Part shown: positions 50,700 through 62,029 of the stretch, in pieces
Numbering within the stretch: position 1 is the stretch's first letter
Layout of the letters: the number at the start of each line of letters is the position of its first letter
Assembly (NCBI GenBank): GCA_018894105.1
Contig: CM032120.1
Coordinates: forward strand, 27,984,710 to 28,048,709
Source: Jacaranda mimosifolia
Taxonomy: Eukaryota > Streptophyta > Magnoliopsida > Lamiales > Bignoniaceae
DNA length: 64,000 bases
Direction of reading: 5' to 3'
Translations under genes and position numbers: made by a program
The notes under the pieces: model-generated
What the model saw: the letters and a program-made list of their open reading frames with translations, nothing else
What the model was told of the DNA's origin: nothing
Databases searched by the model: none

Positions 50700-53600
50700 A
50701 AGGTATATAAACAGATAATAAAGTAACCCTTTTAGATAGTGTACTGAAAGTTTGAATGTTTTCTAATACACAAGCTTCAAAAATGTACTTTAGAAACACA
50801 TAATATATACTACACTCTCAGTTATTCTATACTTCAGGCTTGAATTTTTTATATTGCAGTTGCTTCCAAAATGTAATGCAGATACATAGATTATATACTA
50901 GAGTTCCATTTAATTTATACTGCAGGCTTAAAGGTTTTATACTTTAGTTGCTTCTAAAATATACTGCAGATGCCTAATGAGTACTGTAAGTTTGAATGCT
51001 TTATACTACACTTATGCCTAACATGTACTGCCAGTTTGAATATTTTATACTACATTTGTTTCTAGAATGTACTGCACCAACAGAGATTTTTTATACTATA
51101 TTTTTGCCTAAAGTGTACCCCAGATGCTTCTAAAATGTACTGCAGTTATTCAGATTATATACTACCATTTGCCTAATGTATACTGCAATCTTGAATGCTT
51201 TATACTACACATATATTTGTTTCTAAAATGTACTGCAGAAACAAATATTATATACCTCACTTATGCCTAAAGTGTACTGCCAGTTTGAATATTTTATACT
51301 ACACTTGTTTCTAAAATGTACTGCACCTACAGAGATTTTATACTAACTTTTGACTTAAGTGTACTCAAGATGCCCATAAAATGTACTGTAATTATACAGA
51401 TTATATACTACCTTTTGCCTAATGTGCATAGAAAGTTTGAATGCTTTATACTACACTCATGTCTAAAGTGTACTGACAGTTTGAATGTTTTATACTATCT
51501 TGCTTCTAAAATGTACTGCACTAACATAGATTTTATACTACATTTTTGCCTAAAGTGTACTCTAGATGCTTCAAAAATGTACTGCAGCTATTCAGATTAT
51601 ATACAACCTTTTGCCTAATGTATACTGCAAGCTTGAATGCTTTATACTACACATACATTTGTTTCTAAAATGTATTGCAGCAACAAATATTACATACCTC
51701 ACTTATGCCTAAAGTGTACCCCAGATGCTTCTAAAATGTACTGCAGCTATTCAGATTATATACAACCTTTTGTCTAATGTATACTGCAAGCTTGAATGCT
51801 TTATACTACACATACATTTGTTTCTAAAATGTACTGCAGCAACAAATATTATATACCTCACTTATGCCTAAAGTGTATTGCCAGTTTGAATATTTTATAC
51901 TACTTGTTTCTGAAATGTACTGCACCTACAACGATTTTATACTAGCTTTTGACTTAAGTGTACTCCAAATGCCCATAAAATGTACTGCAGTTATACAGAT
52001 TATATACTACCTTTTGCCTAATGTGCACAGAAAATTTGAATGCTTTATACTACACTTATGCCTAAAGTGTACTGCCAGTTTGAATATTTTATACTACATT
52101 TGTTTCTTGAATGTACTGTACCAACAGAGATTTTATACTACACTTTTGCCTAAAGTGTACCACAGATGCTTCTAAAATGTACTGAAGCTATTCATATTAT
52201 ATACTACCTTTTGCCTAATGTATACTGTAAGCTTGAATTCTTTATACTAAACATACATTTATTTCTAAAATGTACTGCAACAACAAATATTATATACTAC
52301 ACTTATGCCTAAAGCGTATTGCCAGTTTGAATGTTTTATACTATATTTGTTTCTAAAATGTACTACACCTACATAGATTTTATACTAACTTTTGACTTAA
52401 GTGTACTCCATATGCCCATAAAATGTACTGCAGTTTTACAGATTATATACTACCTTTTGCCTAATGTGCACAGAAAGTTTGAATGCTTTATACTACACTT
52501 ATGCCTAAAGTGTACTGACAGTTTGAATATTTTATACTATTTTGCTTCCAAATTGTACTGCACCAACATAGATTTTATACTACATTTTTACCTAAAGTGT
52601 ACCGCAGATGCTTCTAAAATGTACTGCAACTATTCAGATTATATACAACCTTTTGCCTAATGTATACTGCAAGCTTGAATGCTTTATACTACACATACAT
52701 TTGTTTCTAAAATGTACTACAGAAACAAATATTATATACCTCACTTATGCCTAAAGTGTACTGCCAGTTTGAATATTTTATACTATACTTGTTTCTAAAA
52801 TGTACTGCACCTACAGAGATTTTATACTAACTTTTATCTAAAGTGTACTCCAGATGCTCATAAAATGTACTGCAGTTATACATATTATATACTACATTTT
52901 GCCTAATGTCCACAGAAAGTTTAAATGATTTATACTACACTTATGCCTAAAGTGTACTGACAGTTTGAATATTTTATATTACTTTGCTTCTAAAATGTAC
53001 TGCACCAATAGAGATTTTGTACTACACTTTTACCTAAAGTGTACTTCAGATGCTTCTAAAAAATATCGCAGCTATTCAGATTATATACTACATTTTGCCT
53101 AATGTATGCTGCAAGTTTGAATGCTTTATACTACATACATTTCTTTCTAAAATGTACTGCAGCAACACATATTATATATTACACTTATGTCTAAAGTGTA
53201 CTGCCAGTTTTAATTTTTTATACTACTTTGTTTCTGAAATGTACTGCACCTATAGTGATTTTATGCTACACTTTTGCCTAAAGTGTACTCCAAATGCGCA
53301 AAAATGTACTGCACCTATGCAGATTATATACTACCTTTTGCCTAATGTGTACTGCAAGTTTGAATGCTTTATACTACATACATTTATTTTCAAAATGTAC
53401 TGCAACAACGCAGATTATATACTACACTTATGCTAAAGTGTACTGCCAGTTTGAATATTTTATACTAAATTTGTTCCTGAAATTTAACTGCATCTACAGA
53501 GATTTGATGCTACACTTTTGCCTTAAGTGTACTCCAAATGCGCCAACATGTACTGCAGCTATTCAGATTATATACTATCTTTTGCCTAATGTGTACTGCA

Positions 53601-53960
53601 GGCTTGAATGCTTTATACTACATGCGTTTGTTTCTAAAATGTACTGCAGCAACATATTATATACTACACCTATGCCTAAAGTGCACTGCCCATTTGAATG
53701 TTTTATACTGTATTTGCTTCTAAAATGTACTGCAGCAACATATTATATACTACACCTATGCCTAAAGTGCACTGCCCATTTGAATGTTTTATACTGTATT
53801 TGCTTCTAAAATGTATAGCGCCTACACAAATTATATACTATATTTATGCCTTACGTGTAGTACCAATTTTAATGTTTTATACTACATTTGCTTCTAAATT
53901 GTACTGCGTTACCCACATTATATACTACACTTTTGCTAATGTGTACTGCATGCTTGCATG
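50700..53960 (+). repeat. Array E in the large first Ulp1 intron (TGTACTGCA/TATACTACA, with a 442-bp higher-order unit)
   Basis: TGTACTGCA and TATACTACA-type sites recur every 20-45 bases in + orientation across 3.3 kb. The marker AATGTGCA begins at about 51,421, 52,020, 52,463 and, as AATGTCCA, 52,905. That is a period of about 442 bases, with one interval enlarged by a 156-base internal duplication (about 51,590-51,860). An exact 86-base doublet lies at about 53,641-53,812. All open frames here are repeat artefacts. The splice sites at 50,626 and 54,257 bracket it. Confidence 0.9.
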
Positions 53961-54650
53961 TTCTGTACTACTGATAACACACTACCACATTCAGATAGTT
54001 TTATAATATAATTTCACCATATAATTTCAGTTCAAATGAAGTATAAACCCCTAAAAGGTGAAGTGCAACTTTCATGACCTTCAAGTACAAATCAGAACTT
54101 ACCATCTCACAATAGAAATCATACATATATCAAATGGGTTCAAGTGTTTCACAACTAAAAAAGGAATAAAAACCCTAAGCATGAGAAAATAGACAAGAAA
54201 TAAGCGCAACACTGAAAAATCACGGACATTTGGAGTTTCAAATGCAGAAAACATACCTTTGTTCTTCTTCGTCACTTCTTTTTGTACTTTGCTTCTTTTT
54301 GCAGCTGTTTTTCCTTCCATTGTCACAAAAATATGGCAGAAATTTTGTTGCTTTTTTTTTTTTTCACTTCTTCTTCTTCTTCTCACGTCAGTGGCAGAGG
54401 AACGGTTTCACGCCCTTTTCTTTTGGTGCTTGGAGAAGTCGATTTCAGGCAAAAATAAAAAAAAGAAAGCGTTCTTCTGAAGAGAGAACACATTTCCTAA
54501 GTATTTTTGTTGTTTTTTCCAGCTGCAAGGGTATACAGGTCTTTCTAAAAGATATGGGGAGTGATTCCTAACTTTTGTGAAAAAGTAAGAAGTTTAGTGT
54601 GTAAAAATTCAAATGGAGACTGAACACTAAAGTAAAAGTAGGTTTAGGGA

Positions 54651-57076
54651 TTTTTTTCTAATTGACTGAAAGTTGTTCTGGTCCAATCAATCAGTGTTGA
54701 GTGCTTTTAAGTAACATTAGTAAATAATTATATATAATATAAGTACTGATGGAAAATACCAGCACAAAAGCAAAGTGACGGCAAGGAGGAATCAATTGTA
54801 TTTGTGGGGGCAATGGGGGCAAGTGCTCCCACTAACAATTAATATATATATATATATGTATGTATACATGTATTTAATTGACCCAACGAATTTAATACAT
54901 AGCCCCAAAAGTAGTGTTTGGAATATTTTCGGAAGTGATTGACCGGCAACTTAAGAAATTTAATGACCGATTTACGGTGGTTAATATTGAACCACTTCTT
55001 TTTGCGGTATGCATGCATAAGAGATTTTGGTTGGTTCTTTGGACAAACAAAAAATTATTCAACTTGCTACGCTGAAATAAATATATAGTGATAAAATAAT
55101 AAGTGATAATGTAAAAATTATTATAAATTAAATAATAAAAAAATTATTTTGTTATCATAATAATTTTTACAAACTTAATAGTGAAAAGAATAATATTTGA
55201 ATTGCCATAATTCATAATTAGTGACACATGTAACTAATGAACAATGAAAATCGAACATTTTTATTGTAATTAGATTGTCACTATAGATATGTCACTAATT
55301 GCCAATTGTGACACTTAAAACATTAGTTCTTACCATTATTAAACCATATTTTGATAAAATACATATTATTATCACTTAAAAAAATATTATTAATGACAAA
55401 ATAAAAAAAATTATTGTTATTTAATATATTTTAAAAAGTTACTAAAACCACCTTAAAATAAATTTTTATATCTAAAAGCCCATAAAATGATTTTTCAATC
55501 TAACAAATCCAATTTCAAAATTTTTTTTATTCCAAAAAGTCAAACTATTAACTTTTACTCTATTTTTGAACAAATTTACCCTTTAATAGCTCCCAGTAGA
55601 AAATTATTTTATTTATCAAAATTAGTTACTTTTAACTCTCTTTGTAGTAAAAAGATTAGAAAAGTTATTTATGAATTTTTTAAAAAAAAAAAACCTTTTT
55701 TTAGTTCATTTGATTTTAAAATTTTAAAAAATATCTATACTGTAATTTATATATATATTTAAAAATTAACGAAATATATTTCTCCAGAACTATTAATTTA
55801 CTAAACGTAAAATCATTATTGGTAGAAATTAATTTAAAAAAAAAATTAGAGAAAATTTTCTAATTAAAAAGCTAATTCATTAAATTTATAAATTTAATAA
55901 GTTAAGAATAATTTAAAGAATTCAATAAATGAAGGGCAATTGAGTCAAAAAATTAGTTGTTTGGTCTTTTAGAGTGAAAAGTTGATGAAATGGATGTTTG
56001 AGTTTGAAAAATATTTTAGTGGGTTTTTAGATATAAAAATATATTTTAAGGAGTTTTTAGTAGTTTTTTCTATATTTTATTAGTTATAATTTTTATATTA
56101 TCATTGATTTTTTATCAATAATATTATATTATTTTAGAGTGACATTTTATAGGACGAAATTCTCTTCGGTTGGAACTCTTGGCTCTTGATAATACTAAGC
56201 TTCAGAATTATATCTCCAATGTGTAGACTGATTCTAATTTTGTTGGATTGAAAGATAATGATAATTTTTACTAAAATATATTTGTTCGGAAAGCATATTT
56301 TTATCCTCTGTATTTTTAATAAAGTGACGCATTAATATACTTTTTGTGTTTTGGGAAAAAGACACATAATCTGCTTATATATTTTTTTTTAAAAATATTT
56401 ATTTGTTTGTTTATTCTTTTTAACAAAGGACATTTTAAATGTAGTGAAAGTTGGAGATTAGAAAACTTTGCTAAAGGACGTATGTGTAGTGGTGGTCATA
56501 GATTTAATATTTTAAAATTATAATAACAATTTATGGTTATTAATATAAATAAGAAAAAAAATTAAATATATGACTATATAAATTTAGATATATTAGCAGT
56601 AATTGAATATTAATGATTTGCATTTAAGATTTGTAATACAGCATAATACAAGAAAACTGCTAATGTTACTTTGTACAATGTCAATTGTACAATCTAATAA
56701 ATGTTAGACGCAAGTTTGGAATGTGTACATCATAATATTATAAAATTAATTTTTTACATAATTTTTTTTTAATTTTTGCTTTACTAATAAACACATATCC
56801 ATTATTCAGACAAAGCATACTTAGAAGAAAATAGTAAAAAAAATCCAAAAAATCGTTGCAACGAAGTAATGACCCAAATTCATTTACGAAATAATAATGT
56901 ATACAAATTAAATAAACGCACAGCTTTTTTTGAGTAATGAAAATTTTCCCAATAACCCCTATTATGGGGTGACTAAACCCTAATCAACAAATTCATATGT
57001 TTTACATATATAATGTGAGGTTACAGGTCCGAATTTATCGGGATTTTGCAATGCGTGGATTTCTTATCATAAGATA
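54651..57076. other. Intergenic, no gene seen
   Basis: A TA run lies at 54,841-54,858. Around 55,210-55,320 phrases such as TTAGTGACACATG, GTCACTAATTGCC and TTGTGACAC appear, like CACTA subterminal motifs. At about 56,646 the phrase ATACAAGAAAACTGCTAATG resembles a decayed CACTA terminus. No coding region is supported. Confidence 0.45.
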
Positions 57077-57086
57077 GCATAATTAT

Positions 57087-57759
57087 TAGAGCTGTCAATG
57101 GATCGAATTTTAATCCGAATCCGATCCGAATTTTAGGAATTTTATTCGATTAAAATATTCGATGGATCAGATCCGATTATAAATATTCAAAATTCAAAAT
57201 AAATGGATCGAATATGGAATTAAGCAATCCGATCCATTAAAGTTTCGAATCCAAACCTTAATATTTTTTATTAAATTAATACTCTTATATATAATATTAA
57301 TAAAGATTTTAAAATAAAATCTATGCATTATATTGACCTAATATCTATATTAACGTCATATTATACTATTAATATTGAGTTTTTAACCTAAAAAATAAAA
57401 GAAATATTGATAAAATGTCAAATATAATAACATATAATAGTTCATCTGAACATTAATATAATGTGAAAAAGGAGTTTAGTATTCAAATATTTAACTTTTG
57501 AACTAATATACAATAATAAAAATTTAAAAATTCAAATATGACATATATTTACTTTATAAATACAATATTTTTATAAAAATTTAAAAGGAAAAAAAATCGA
57601 GTCAAATTTTTTAATCGAATTTCGGATATCCGTTGGATTTAGATATGATCTTTACTAACAAAGATCCTATAGGATTTTGGGTCGGATTCGGATATGAATT
57701 TTGTTAATCAGATTCGGATATGGCAGATCCGATCCAGATCCGACCCGTTGACAGCACTA
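57087..57759. mobile_element. hAT-type MITE with TAGAGCTGTCAA ends
   Basis: The left end TAGAGCTGTCAATGGAT and the reverse complement of the right end, TAGTGCTGTCAACGGGT, are inverted repeats. GCATAATT occurs at 57,077-57,084 and again at 57,760-57,767, fitting an 8-base target duplication except for two extra bases at the left. The interior mirrors GGATCGAAT and GATCCGATCC phrases. Non-coding. Confidence 0.8.
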
Positions 57760-57767
57760 GCATAATT

Positions 57768-59329
57768 CAATTCTAGTAATGCTTTATCCAAACAAATACA
57801 TACTTATGTAGACGTATAACTATACAAAAACTAATTACTTGGAATACTTTTCGAGATGATTGTATGCTGATTCTTCCCTGATTATAATCTGATTTTCTCT
57901 GTGCAAGTCTTCATTGCACTCTAAACACCAACATATGAAACCCTTCTCAACATGGAAAAAATGGGGGAAATGACGCGGGAGAGAAAGGGAGAGAAATAAA
58001 ACTCTTCTGACTAATTTTTTGAGGAAACGTAGTGAGAAATTTATTTTTAGAAATTTTTTAATTGATATTAATAATATTTATGGAGGGAAAATTTTGTGGT
58101 GGAAAAATTTGGAGGCAAACGAAAAGAAAAGAAAAAATACTAGGGAAAAGATTGGAGACACTTGGCAAAATATTTAATTTGTTATTTTGTGAGATTTTTT
58201 TCTCATCACAACTTGTTGTCGATTTATTGTGAGGAAATTTCTTTTATTTTTTTAATGTGATAAAATTCATATTTCCTCACAATAGCTAGTATTTCATCAT
58301 AATTGATTTGATTCTCGATTCATTGCTTTCTAATATTTCAAATGATTTTCAATAATAAGAAAACATGTTCTTGAGTGTTGACCAACTGGTAATAATTTTT
58401 AGACAATAACAAACATGAGATTTGGAGAAGAAAATGGTAGAAAGAGACTAGCTGTGCGAAGCGACTATGCAGAGTGATTGGGCGGCAGAAGATTAGGGTT
58501 CTGGGTAGGGAGCGAAAGTTAAAATAATTTTGTTTTCACTAATTATTTATAATTTATATTTAATATTTTCTTTTGACCAATATTTTCTTTCATAAAAACT
58601 TATAATTTTTTATCACTTCACTAATCACTTTTTAACATATAATCAATTTAAGACATAACAAAGTTTGGTGCAATATCATATAAAAAGTATTTTAATAAAT
58701 AAAAATTTTTAAAAGATTATAATAAAGAAAATTTGGCCTTAGAATGAAATAACTTAAACAAAAAGATTAAAGTTTTAAAATTTATAAAATAATTTTATAA
58801 AGTTTTATAGTATAAATAAGTAAATATAGCTAAAAAATTATTTTTTAAAATTAAATATTAATAAAAAAATCTTAATGTAGAAAAACAAGGGTAATTTCAT
58901 CCAAAATTAAAGTAAGTGTTAATAGTTGGGCTCTCTGGAATAAAAAATCTATAGAAGGAGTTTCTTTAATAAAATAATTTTATGAAATTTTCAATCAAAA
59001 ATTTATTTTAAAGGGTTTCTAGTGATTTTCTTTAAATTTTGTCATTATATTTAGAATTAACTTTGTATTTTCTAGTGACCTATAAGGTAATTTTATCAAA
59101 TTATTTCTTTCCGAATTAACTTAGTTTTTGAAAATTTCCTACTGCAATTATTTAAAGAATTATTAAAACTTCCTTAAAGAAATTAATATTCATGACTAAA
59201 AAAATATTTTTTTTCAAGAATTGTTTAAAACTTCTCAAAATAATAATTTTTTATGTCCAAAAAATTCAAAATAATAACCATAAACTAAGTTTATAGGTAT
59301 AAATTTGTAATGAATTTGTAATAAAGTAT
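57768..59329. other. Probable interior of a non-autonomous CACTA element, no gene
   Basis: AT-rich sequence with inverted phrases such as ATTGTGAGGAAAT and ATTTCCTCACAAT near 58,218-58,284. No transposase or host coding region is visible. Confidence 0.35.
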
Positions 59330-59682
59330 CAGTCACAACTAGTGACCTATTAGTGATTATTGATATTTGATTCAACAATTTGTGATTGACCAATGATTAA
59401 TATCAATCATGTCCGATTAAATCAGTGACTGATTCGTGACCGATATGTATTTGTGATAGACTTGTGATTAAAACTAATTAAGTTTGTTAACTTGTGACTA
59501 CTTTGTGATCGAATAAATGGCTGTCACAACCTTAGTGACCTGACGTAGTTTCAGTCACAAAATTGGTCACAATTTTGTCAAAAAATGCATCCCAAATTTT
59601 ACATTTAATTAGCGGTCATTAATAATGACTGATTTGATCAGTCACAAAAATTCGAATTCTAAAGTCTTGTTTTCTTATAGTG
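59330..59682. mobile_element. CACTA (En/Spm-type) right end with subterminal repeats
   Basis: Short motifs built on GTGAC or GTCAC recur in both orientations (TTTGTGATAGACTTGTGA, TAGTGACCTGA, CAGTCACAAAATTGGTCACA). The segment ends TTGTTTTCTTATAGTG at 59,682, whose reverse complement CACTATAAGAAAACAA is a typical CACTA terminus. The left end is not firmly located; about 56,643 is a candidate. Confidence 0.65.
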
Positions 59683-60401
59683 TCTTGAACAAACGGGCTC
59701 GCCCTTCTCTAACCCATGCCAAGGGCTAAGAAATAACTTCTCCCATCGACAAGGTTTTCCATGAACCGAAGAAAAGATTAGAGTCTTTTTCAGGAGGAAG
59801 ATAGACTTATTGAGCTACCTCTTGACAACTGTCCTGACTGCTAAAGACGAGAAGTACATCTGAATTCGGTTCAGTGACTACTTTCTCAACTCAACATTTT
59901 TGGAAGAAAAGTTTCTTCCAGTCTAAGTGCGTTCATGAATCAAATGGAGAACTACCCATTCCAGGCATAAGTCACATGGATGTTGTAGAGCATCTACTTA
60001 GGATCTTTTAGTGTATAAATAAAAGAATTCAATAAAATTTCCCCAAAACAAGTGAATCAACGCAATTTAAAACAAAATTGCTCAAATTGCGAACAAAAAT
60101 ATTGGAATCCCATACCTATCGGCGCTTCAAGGAACAAATGAAAGAGGGGGCAAGGAACTTTCACAAGCACACAAGTTTATGGAGAAAATCATCACCACGT
60201 CCATTGGAGTATCACAAAGCTCCAAAATAGTGCGCAGTGTAGGAAATTTGGTGAAGGTGTGCATGTGTTGGTTGCCACAACCAATATTTCAAAGTTATAA
60301 AGCATAAATAATCTCATTTTTTAATGCCCCGTTCGATATTGGACGCTAAATAGTAGTGGTGATCAAAAGGTAGCAAAACTAGACTGAGATAGAAAAATAT
60401 A
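59683..60401. other. Intergenic, no gene seen
   Basis: Less AT-rich than its surroundings, but with no open frame longer than a few dozen codons and no repeat I can delimit. Confidence 0.4.
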
Positions 60402-61274
60402 GGCAATGTTTGGTTATATTTTGGCAAAACAACTTTGTTTTGTTAAAATATATATTCTTTTTTCCTCCAAAATGTTAAAATAAAGGTCTTGTTTGGTTGC
60501 CAACTCCCAATTTATTTTCCAACTCCCAAAATATAAACAAACAAATTATACACATTCGACAACTTCACTCCCAAAACACACCTAAAAAGGCCCAAAATAC
60601 CTTCCCAATTCATTTCCTACCCATTTTAGCCCTTTCATTTTTTATCGTCCCTACCGACTTTATATATACACATACATAAATAATTTAAAATATTCATTTC
60701 ACTCCACCAACTTAACAAAAAAGTTATTGATGTGACATATTGTCTCCTCTCAAAACACAAACAAACAAACAAACATTTTTCTCCCAATTCATTCTCGGCC
60801 TACCACCCAAAACACAAACAAACAACCATCACATTCCCCAACTCCATTTCTCAGAAACCAATTTTTGGCAAAATGCCCCAATTCAGAACCAAACAAAGCC
60901 AAAGTTTTCCCAAAATATCCTCTTCTATCCTTCATTATCCCAAAATCCCCATTTTTCAATATATATATACACACATGTCTATCATATCTATTTTATTATT
61001 ATCCTTACCATAAAAAAGTTACTCAATTCCATTTTTACTCCAAAAACACAACAAAAAAAGCATTGATTTGATCGTTACAGTAAAAATTATCTCCTCCCAA
61101 AATATAAACAAACATACCAAAACTCCCAAAAATAATTTTCTAACTATTCCACAATACATAAACAAAAATCCATCACATTTTCTAACACAACTCTCACATT
61201 ATCCAACCCTACTCCCAAAATTCATTTTCCCAAAACACATAATACAAAACATATAAAATATAAACAAACATTAC
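60402..61274. mobile_element. C-rich MITE, copy 3, possibly nested
   Basis: The left end GGCAATGTTTGGTTATA and the reverse complement of the right end, GGTAATGTTTGTTTATA, are inverted repeats. The interior is dominated by CTCCCAAAATATAAACAAAC-type phrases. A second outset, GTCTTGTTTGGTTGCC near 60,488, suggests a nested or duplicated copy. Open frames in it are low-complexity artefacts. Confidence 0.65.
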
Positions 61275-61804
61275 CATATTCTTTTTGTTTTGTGCTAAAG
61301 ATCGAGAGTCCCATTACTTACCATAACAATCTCCTACAATCTCATGTCTGAGTGTTTGATATATAATATTAACCTTTAAAATTACTTGAATGTCTATATA
61401 TAAAGCCACAAAAATAAAAAAGACTTTTAGAACTTCCTTTTGATTTTTTTTTCCAAGTTATAAGGGTTGCAAAGTAATTTTACTTCGGTCAACGACTACT
61501 ATTGTGGTGCAATTAAGTGATTAAAATAAGATTTTAGTGGCACCTAATTCAAGTTACAATTGCGAGCTGAACATAAATTTGGGATTGACTCGCACTTCTG
61601 TTTTAAATATCAAATACAAGAATAAACACAATTTGGGACCCCAATCTCAGCTAATATTTGACATCAAGCATGGCACAAGAAACCCTAGAAGAAACTCAAG
61701 GAGAAAGCTGCCTATTTCTTTGTGAAAAATGAGATTTTTTTTTTTTTATAGAATCATGAGGCATATTTTTGGTGTCTCTGTCTCCCTCACTCTCTCTCTC
61801 TCAC

Positions 61805-61848
<44 letters not shown>

Positions 61849-62029
61849 GAGCAATCACCATCTAAAATTTTTAGCCTCATTTCCAATGTTTATTAGCTTT
61901 GGTGCTAGTATATAGTCAATTGTATATTACTAGCATTCGTTAAATGGTTAATTATTAACAAGTTGTTCATTAAAATTCTGATGTAATTATGTATTTTATT
62001 CTATACTCAAAATAAAATGGGTTAATTGG
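61275..62029. other. Intergenic, with a (CT)n(AC)n microsatellite
   Basis: A CT-rich run at about 61,788-61,826 passes directly into an AC run to 61,848. No gene is visible. Confidence 0.5.

Larger units (their letters stand above)
47222..54320 (-). pseudogene. Ulp1-type (C48) peptidase gene of MULE 2, decayed
   Basis: Minus-strand exon-like blocks: a tentative first exon 54,320-54,257 (MEGKTAAKRSKVQKEVTKKN), then 50,626-50,023, 49,940-49,812 and about 49,728-49,133. Further blocks are 48,322-48,120, 48,058-47,878, 47,803-47,537 and 47,475-47,222. The 50,626 block has the DUF1985-like phrase VSFSAAEFSMVLGLPHVG. The 49,728 block is acidic, then basic (ARPRARKNKEQEEK). A VADEP/VADQP repeat opens the 48,322 block. 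The peptidase core shows His at 47,631-47,629 (QHWFLVVLD) and Cys at 47,365-47,363 (TVDCGVYVC). The expected Asp is Asn (LYMNSI, 47,580-47,578). Stops occur near 49,250 (KPK-stop) and at the start of the last block, and the exon 1 phase does not fit. It is distinct from host SUMO proteases in its N-terminal part. Confidence 0.8.
39370..54650. mobile_element. MULE 2: 15-kb Mutator-like element with convergent transposase and Ulp1 genes and intronic motif arrays
   Basis: A MuDR-type transposase gene (39,750-45,534, +) faces a Ulp1-type peptidase gene (54,320-47,222, -). The two outer ends are weak inverted relatives. The left reads CAATTTAGTGATCAGTTCC, then AAACTCC and GATTACTCCC (about 39,381-39,465). 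The right end in reverse complement reads TTTAGTGTTCAGTCTCC, then AAACTTC and AATCACTCCCC (about 54,645-54,550). The outer limits and the 9-base target duplication are not resolved. The pairing of genes is that of Kaonashi-type MULEs, and the poor terminal repeats recall VANDAL elements. Both genes have stops, so this copy is probably defective. Confidence 0.85.

Noticed and set aside
51316..54006. Chain of open frames of 60-171 codons rich in Tyr, Cys and Leu
   Set aside because: They follow the period of array E (YYIL, KCTA phrases repeat) and overlap in several frames. They are repeat artefacts, not proteins.
60497..61256. Open frames rich in Asn, Lys, Thr and Pro
   Set aside because: They lie wholly in the C-rich MITE and change frame freely. 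Low-complexity artefacts.
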